A stretch of DNA of 10,933 nt, taken from positions 1 through 10,933 of the forward strand of contig JAGWVG010000034.1 of the NCBI GenBank assembly GCA_018970965.1. The letters run 5' to 3'. Both the position numbers and the translations under genes were made by a program. Under the pieces are notes generated by a model. It did not search any database, was not told where the DNA came from, and was given only the letters and a program-made list of their open reading frames with translations. The DNA is from Alphaproteobacteria bacterium. GTDB lineage: Bacteria > Pseudomonadota > Alphaproteobacteria > Sphingomonadales > Sphingomonadaceae. This document shows positions 7,896-10,933 of the stretch, piece after piece; the stretch's first letter is position 1, and every line of letters begins with the position of its first letter.

Positions 7896-9080
7896 TCAGT
7901 TCGTTTTTGGGGAGACGGGGATGACCGTTTCGCCTTCGTTGAGGAAGGCGCCTGCCGTCAGGACAACACGTTCTGCGCCCGTCAAGCCAGCGAGGATGAT
8001 GATGCCCGCGTCCGAAACTTCACCCACTTTGACATCGCGGCGAATAACTTTGTTCTTCTCGCCAATGATATAGACGTAATTGCCTTTTTCATCGCTCTGG
8101 ACTGCAGATTCAGGCAGCAGTGGTGCCTTGGCAACACCCGCGCTGATCATGGCGCTGGCAAATCCGCCGGGGCGGATGGCCGTGTTGTAGGGCAGGGCAA
8201 TGCGCACCATGCCCTGACGCGTGCTTGGGTCAATCACAGGCGGCATCTGCCATACGCGGCCGGCAAAGCTGATGGTCGTGCCAACGGGCGTAATCTTCGC
8301 TGTGCGGCCCACGGCAAGTTTGGCAAGATCGGCTTCTGCCAATTGCGCGCGCATTTCCATTTCGCCGTCCTTCGCAATGCGGAACAGCACGCCTGTGCCG
8401 CCGCTGACGACTTGGCCTGGTTCAACATTGCGTGTCAGCAACAGGCCTGAGGAGGGGGCACGAATATCCAACCGGCCCAATCGTGCGCGGCTTTCGCCCA
8501 ATTGCGCGCGCGCAACATTCAACTGGGCAGCTGCGGCATCGCGCTGCGCGGTTTTGCGATCAATATCAGCCTTGGAAATAAACCCGCGTTCTGCCAGTGC
8601 CTTGGCACGATCTAACTCATTCTGGGCAAGGCGCGCATTTGCGTCAGTTACCCGGATTTGCGCTTCAAGCGCGGCGGCTTGCTGGGTTTGAACTTGGCGA
8701 TCGACAATCGCCAGCACTTGGCCCTGACGCACCCAGCTGCCAGCATCGACAAGAACCTGGCGCACCATGCCGCCTTCGCCAACAACACCGACGGGCATGT
8801 CGCGACGTGCAGCAAGCGAGCCTGTCGCACTGACCATGCTTTCCACCTCTTTCGCGCCGGGGACGATCACGGTGACGCGCGGTGCCTGACGCCGGGCATC
8901 CCCTGCGTCTGCCGGCTTACCGCTGCCGCCCAAAAAGCGCGCGCCCAATACCGCGATCAACAAGACGGCAATTGCGGCACCGATCAGGATCTTGCGGCGG
9001 CGGTTTTTGGCCGCCATTTCATAATCGTCCGATGACAACAAGTCATCGGGATGACGCGTGAAATTCGTCTCGACGTTCAT
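7896..9080 (-). CDS. RND efflux periplasmic adaptor (membrane fusion protein, HlyD/AcrA type)
   Basis: This 394-residue protein bridges the RND pump and an outer-membrane channel. It has a roughly 30-residue charged cytoplasmic N-terminus, a single anchor helix (about 31-50), and then the periplasmic part: half of a lipoyl domain (about 98-127, GEGGMVRQVLVDAGSWVRQGQ), an alpha-helical hairpin rich in Ala, Gln and Arg (about 128-202), the second lipoyl half (LDIRAPSSGLLLTRNVEPGQVV, about 204-225), a beta-barrel, and a membrane-proximal domain ending at EGETVIPV. There is no lipobox Cys, so it is anchored by the helix rather than by lipid, a layout I recall from sphingomonad adaptors. The ATG 9078-9080 has no strong Shine-Dalgarno; Met22 (9015-9017) is an alternative start just before the anchor. 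It is the first gene of the efflux operon. Confidence 0.95.
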   Translation of the reverse strand: MNVETNFTRHPDDLLSSDDYEMAAKNRRRKILIGAAIAVLLIAVLGARFLGGSGKPADAGDARRQAPRVTVIVPGAKEVESMVSATGSLAARRDMPVGVVGEGGMVRQVLVDAGSWVRQGQVLAIVDRQVQTQQAAALEAQIRVTDANARLAQNELDRAKALAERGFISKADIDRKTAQRDAAAAQLNVARAQLGESRARLGRLDIRAPSSGLLLTRNVEPGQVVSGGTGVLFRIAKDGEMEMRAQLAEADLAKLAVGRTAKITPVGTTISFAGRVWQMPPVIDPSTRQGMVRIALPYNTAIRPGGFASAMISAGVAKAPLLPESAVQSDEKGNYVYIIGEKNKVIRRDVKVGEVSDAGIIILAGLTGAERVVLTAGAFLNEGETVIPVSPKTN

Positions 9081-9128
9081 TCTATTCGCTTTCGGCCAGA
9101 CTCGGCGGGAGGTATCGGGTTAAGGTGT

Positions 9129-9156
9129 ATTATCCGAATAAGTCACTCAGCACAAG
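9129..9156 (-). promoter_or_regulatory. Possible promoter of the adaptor-RND operon
   Basis: On the minus strand a GATAAT hexamer (complement of 9129-9134) lies about 49 bp before the adaptor ATG. CTTGTG or TTGTGC (complement of 9150-9156) lies 15-16 bp further upstream. The -10 match is 5 of 6, the -35 match is weak. The -10 overlaps a short dyad, TTAT-CCGA-ATAA (9130-9141), where a regulator could bind. No local repressor gene for the pump is present, so control would be by a distant regulator or constitutive. Confidence 0.28.
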
Positions 9157-9296
9157 TTTGTTGCAACGCGCCCCATGGACGCCATTTGGCGTATGTGGGG
9201 GATCGCAGCCCTTTTCGCAAGCAACATAGCAGGTAAACCTAACCTTTTTAGGGGTGGTTGGCACCAGTCCGGAGCAGGCGGCTGGCATTCTGCCAC

Positions 9297-9355
9297 GCAG
9301 CAATGATGTTCAGCATCGTGAAAGCGTGATTATGCTGCACAAGGGGTGCTTTTTT
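9297..9355 (+). promoter_or_regulatory. Leader with competing hairpins upstream of the SIMPL gene
   Basis: GCAC-AAGGG-GTGC followed by six T residues (9337-9355) is a miniature terminator-like element that ends one base before the SIMPL ribosome site. Its left arm overlaps the 3' arm of two alternative stems: GCAGCA (9297-9302) with TGCTGC (9333-9338), and CAGCAT (9311-9316) with ATGCTG (9332-9337). A further stem, GATG-TTCAG-CATC (9305-9317), fits inside the first. The stems are mutually exclusive, as in an attenuator, but each is only 4-6 bp and the transcription start is unknown. A TATGCT (9331-9336) could instead be a -10 box, in which case most of this region is not transcribed. Confidence 0.25.
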
Positions 9356-9369
9356 GAGGAGCAGTGACC

Positions 9370-10131
9370 ATGCCAAAAAAACGACGGGCCGTATTTTTTA
9401 GCGGCATGCGCCAAGGCGCGTTGGCCTTAACACTCACCAGTCTTTCCACATTCGCCTCTGCACAAATTTTGCCCTCGCCCGGCGCTGCAGATGGAACCCG
9501 GCTGGAGCTGCAAGCGCGGGGCGTTGTGCGCGTGGCCCCCGATCGCGCCGTGATTTCAGCTGGCGTTTTAACGCAAGCGGCTGTGGCTAACGAGGCTATG
9601 CGCGCCAATGCCGATCAGATGGGGCGTATCCGTAAGGCATTACAAATTGCGGGGGTTGCCGAAAAAGATGTGCAGACCGAAACTGTTTCTTTGACCCCGC
9701 AATATCGTTACGCCGCGAATGAAGCGCCAGTAATTACGGGCTATCAGGCCAGCAATATGCTGCGCATTTCGCTAACCGATATTGCGCGCGCGGGTGGTGT
9801 GATTGATGCCTTGGTCAAACAGGGCGCGAATGACGTTAATGGCCCCAGTTTTATCATTTCGGCGCGCGAGCCTGCCGAAAATCAGGCGCGGCAAGAGGCG
9901 CTGCGATTGATCCAAGCCCACGCAGCTTTATACGCCAAAACCATGGGGCTGCAGGTGCGACGGGTGGTCTCGTTGTCGGAATCGGTTGAGAACGCTGTGA
10001 TGCCCATGCCCGTTGCCAGCATGCGGGTCCTTTCAGCTGATGGCGCTTCGGCCAAAACCAGCCTGTCGGGGGGAGAGCAAGAGGTGGCCGTCACCTTGTC
10101 AGCTGTGGTGGATTTGGGCCCGCGGCCTTAA
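9370..10131 (+). CDS. Exported SIMPL-domain (DUF541) protein
   Basis: This 253-residue secreted protein belongs to the SIMPL/DUF541 family (relatives include E. coli YggE and Brucella BP26), periplasmic proteins with loosely defined roles in oxidative stress and outer-membrane integrity. A signal peptide is clear: basic MPKKRR, a hydrophobic stretch to about residue 28, and an A29-S-A31 cleavage site before Q32. The mature part starts with LELQARGVVRVAPDRAVISAGV, the typical first strand of the family, followed by IRKALQIAGVAEKDVQTETVSLTPQY and later GYQASNMLRI, all characteristic. The ATG at 9370 is preferred over an in-frame GTG at 9364 because GAGGAG (9356-9361) sits 8 nt before the ATG but only 2 nt before the GTG. 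It converges with the next gene, and the stop codons overlap. Confidence 0.92.
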   Translation: MPKKRRAVFFSGMRQGALALTLTSLSTFASAQILPSPGAADGTRLELQARGVVRVAPDRAVISAGVLTQAAVANEAMRANADQMGRIRKALQIAGVAEKDVQTETVSLTPQYRYAANEAPVITGYQASNMLRISLTDIARAGGVIDALVKQGANDVNGPSFIISAREPAENQARQEALRLIQAHAALYAKTMGLQVRRVVSLSESVENAVMPMPVASMRVLSADGASAKTSLSGGEQEVAVTLSAVVDLGPRP

Positions 10132-10385
10132 GATGTGCGGGACAGGCGTATAAAGCCTGCAAGTCCTACGCAGATGAGCGCGCCTGCCAAAGTGCCGCCC
10201 CATATTGCCCAATTTAGCGGGGCATAAACTGTGCCGCCTTGGGCCATCAGCGCGCCAATAAAGCCGCCAACGGCACCCGCCACGCTATTGCGCACAGCCA
10301 CGACGGGCGTGAAGTGTCGATCAACCGCAGTCATGGCCCAGCCCAACAGCGCGCCGACCAGCAGGATGAGTTGCAAATTGGTCAT
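10128..10385 (-). CDS. Small three-helix membrane protein, GlsB/YeaQ/YmgE-like
   Basis: This 85-residue very hydrophobic protein has three predicted membrane helices at about residues 4-20, 31-48 and 59-79, the last two rich in Gly and Ala. The arrangement GALLGWAMTAVDR ... RNSVAGAVGGFIGALM recalls the transglycosylase-associated/GlsB family of small stress-related membrane proteins (PF04226), though the match is by pattern and the middle differs from the canonical members. Function is not established. An in-frame stop codon lies four codons upstream of the ATG, so this start is the first possible; no good Shine-Dalgarno is seen. Its TAA (complement 10128-10130) shares bases with the SIMPL stop on the other strand. 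It lies 54 bp downstream of sciP on the same strand and may be cotranscribed with it. Confidence 0.75.
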   Translation of the reverse strand: MTNLQLILLVGALLGWAMTAVDRHFTPVVAVRNSVAGAVGGFIGALMAQGGTVYAPLNWAIWGGTLAGALICVGLAGFIRLSRTS

Positions 10386-10396
10386 GAAAGCGGCTT

Positions 10397-10410
10397 ACTG
10401 CTTTGGCAGT
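10397..10410. other. Small hairpin between sciP and the small membrane gene
   Basis: ACTGC-TTTG-GCAGT forms a 5-bp stem with a 4-nt loop in the 54-bp gap between sciP and the small membrane-protein gene. No T-run follows on either strand, so termination is unlikely. It might be an mRNA processing or stability element just upstream of the membrane-protein start. Confidence 0.2.
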
Positions 10411-10439
10411 GCCGTAGCAATGCGCAAAGCGCCGCGCGG

Positions 10440-10739
10440 TTAAAAGCGATGTTGGCGTTGATAAAGTGATTTATAATGCTGGATGCGTGTGACGCGCAGC
10501 CCGGGCATGCCAGATCGGTCAATTGCATGCTGCCAGCCCACAAATTCTTCCGTCGTAAGGCTATAGCGGTCGCAAACTTCGTCGACTGTTAACAGCCCGC
10601 CTTTGACGGCTGCGACAACTTCCGCCTTACGCCGGACCACCCATCTTTTGGTCGACGCAGGTGGGAGCGTGTCCAGCGTCAGCGGCTCCCCAAGCGGGCC
10701 AATGACCTGTGCTGGACGGATCTTTTGGTTTTCAATCAT
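10440..10739 (-). CDS. sciP: SciP-type CtrA inhibitor (DUF1153)
   Basis: This 99-residue protein closely matches the DUF1153/SciP family. In Caulobacter, SciP binds the cell-cycle response regulator CtrA and blocks its activation of target promoters after division. The conserved signature is visible: GPLGEPLTLDTLPP (residues 14-27), KRWVVRRKAEVVAAVKGGLL (31-50), the second helix VDEVCDRYSLTTEEFVGWQ (52-70) forming a helix-turn-helix, and GLRVTRIQHYK near the end (80-90). The ATG at 10737-10739 is chosen over the preceding in-frame TTG because GAGG sits 5 nt before the ATG. The name rests on family similarity; the CtrA role in this organism is inferred, since sphingomonads use CtrA somewhat differently from Caulobacter. 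The gene stands next to the small membrane-protein gene. Confidence 0.92.
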   Translation of the reverse strand: MIENQKIRPAQVIGPLGEPLTLDTLPPASTKRWVVRRKAEVVAAVKGGLLTVDEVCDRYSLTTEEFVGWQHAIDRSGMPGLRVTRIQHYKSLYQRQHRF

Positions 10740-10780
10740 CAAGACCTCAAATCGAATGCGCGTTTGTGGTGCGGAGCGAC

Positions 10781-10787
10781 CTTATAA
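10781..10787 (-). promoter_or_regulatory. Possible -10 element of sciP
   Basis: On the minus strand TTATAAG (complement of 10781-10787) lies 42 bp before the sciP ATG, a sensible distance for a -10 box with a short leader. No good TTGACA-like -35 is present at 16-18 bp; that position falls on one arm of the inverted repeat at 10804-10831. This suggests a regulated promoter, or one that needs an activator. No canonical CtrA box (TTAA-N7-TTAA) is seen. Confidence 0.25.
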
Positions 10788-10803
10788 CGTGCATCCCTTG
10801 AAA

Positions 10804-10831
10804 CTTCGCTAAATGGCCAAGGTTAACGAAG
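10804..10831. repeat. 28-bp inverted repeat upstream of sciP
   Basis: CTTCGCTAA (10804-10812) and TTAACGAAG (10823-10831) are inverted copies matching at 8 of 9 positions around a 10-nt spacer. On the minus strand the one mismatch becomes a G-U pair, so an RNA hairpin of nine pairs could form. On the plus strand the right arm is followed by CGC and six T residues (10835-10840), which resembles an intrinsic terminator, but no plus-strand gene ends here. Its location at the expected -35 of sciP suggests an operator instead. The surrounding region (10740-10933) holds no gene that I can support. Confidence 0.4.
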
Positions 10832-10933
10832 CGCTTTTTTGGGCGCGCGTTCATTCAAGATTTTCCGAGCCAGGCCATTGAAACTTTGTGAATTTTCCTC
10901 AGCGGACGAAAATCGATCTGCGCTTTTTGTGTC

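Noticed and set aside
7163..8450. Two long plus-strand open frames (253 and 280 codons) antisense to the RND and adaptor genes
   Set aside because: They lie opposite strongly conserved efflux proteins, have no recognisable domain and read as low-quality shadow sequence.
9120..9134. TTAA-N7-TATC as a CtrA box before the efflux operon
   Set aside because: Only one half-site matches; with a SciP gene in the window it was tempting, but the second half is too divergent.
9231..9260. AACC...GGTT hairpin around CCTAACCTTTTTAGG in the efflux/SIMPL intergenic region
   Set aside because: Only short, interrupted arms can be paired and there is no clean T-tract after the stem.
10603..10812. 69-codon plus-strand frame across the sciP start and its upstream region
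   Set aside because: Most of it is antisense to sciP and it has no recognisable motif or ribosome site.

Overview
The window looks like an ordinary stretch of chromosome from an alphaproteobacterium, most likely a sphingomonad (order Sphingomonadales; a Sphingopyxis/Sphingorhabdus-type organism is a guess). The evidence is moderate-to-high GC, very short intergenic gaps, a SciP/DUF1153 protein (the CtrA-interacting cell-cycle regulator of alphaproteobacteria), and an RND pump and adaptor whose N-termini resemble those I know from sphingomonads. I see no rRNA, tRNA, insertion sequence, CRISPR array or phage gene.

Layout, left to right. (1) Positions 9-1511: a TetR-family repressor (minus) diverges from a 'metal-dependent hydrolase' (PF10118-type) gene (plus). 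They are separated by 45 bp, with a 20-bp imperfect palindrome over the repressor's start codon. The second protein carries two ExxH motifs and extra Glu residues, as in ferritin-like diiron enzymes. (2) Positions 1555-3423: a GNAT acetyltransferase followed by murA, the first committed enzyme of peptidoglycan synthesis, both plus strand. (3) Positions 3433-9080 (minus): an efflux operon read right to left as periplasmic adaptor, then RND inner-membrane pump 10 bp later, then a DUF445 membrane protein 73 bp later. No outer-membrane channel gene is present, so the pump probably uses a TolC-type protein encoded elsewhere. murA and the DUF445 gene converge with a 9-bp gap. (4) Positions 9081-9369: a 289-bp divergent intergenic region with a possible promoter for the efflux operon and a leader containing competing small hairpins upstream of the next gene. 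(5) Positions 9370-10131: an exported SIMPL-domain (DUF541) protein, plus strand. It converges on and shares its stop-codon bases with (6) a small three-helix glycine-rich membrane protein (10128-10385, minus). (7) Positions 10440-10739 (minus): SciP. (8) Positions 10740-10933: non-coding DNA upstream of sciP with a 28-bp inverted repeat.

Several genes concern the cell envelope (MurA, RND efflux, DUF445, SIMPL, the small membrane protein), but nothing binds them into one novel system. I found no convincing undescribed multi-gene system. The points most worth checking are the diiron reading of the 'hydrolase' and its likely TetR operator, the SIMPL leader, and the inverted repeat upstream of sciP.
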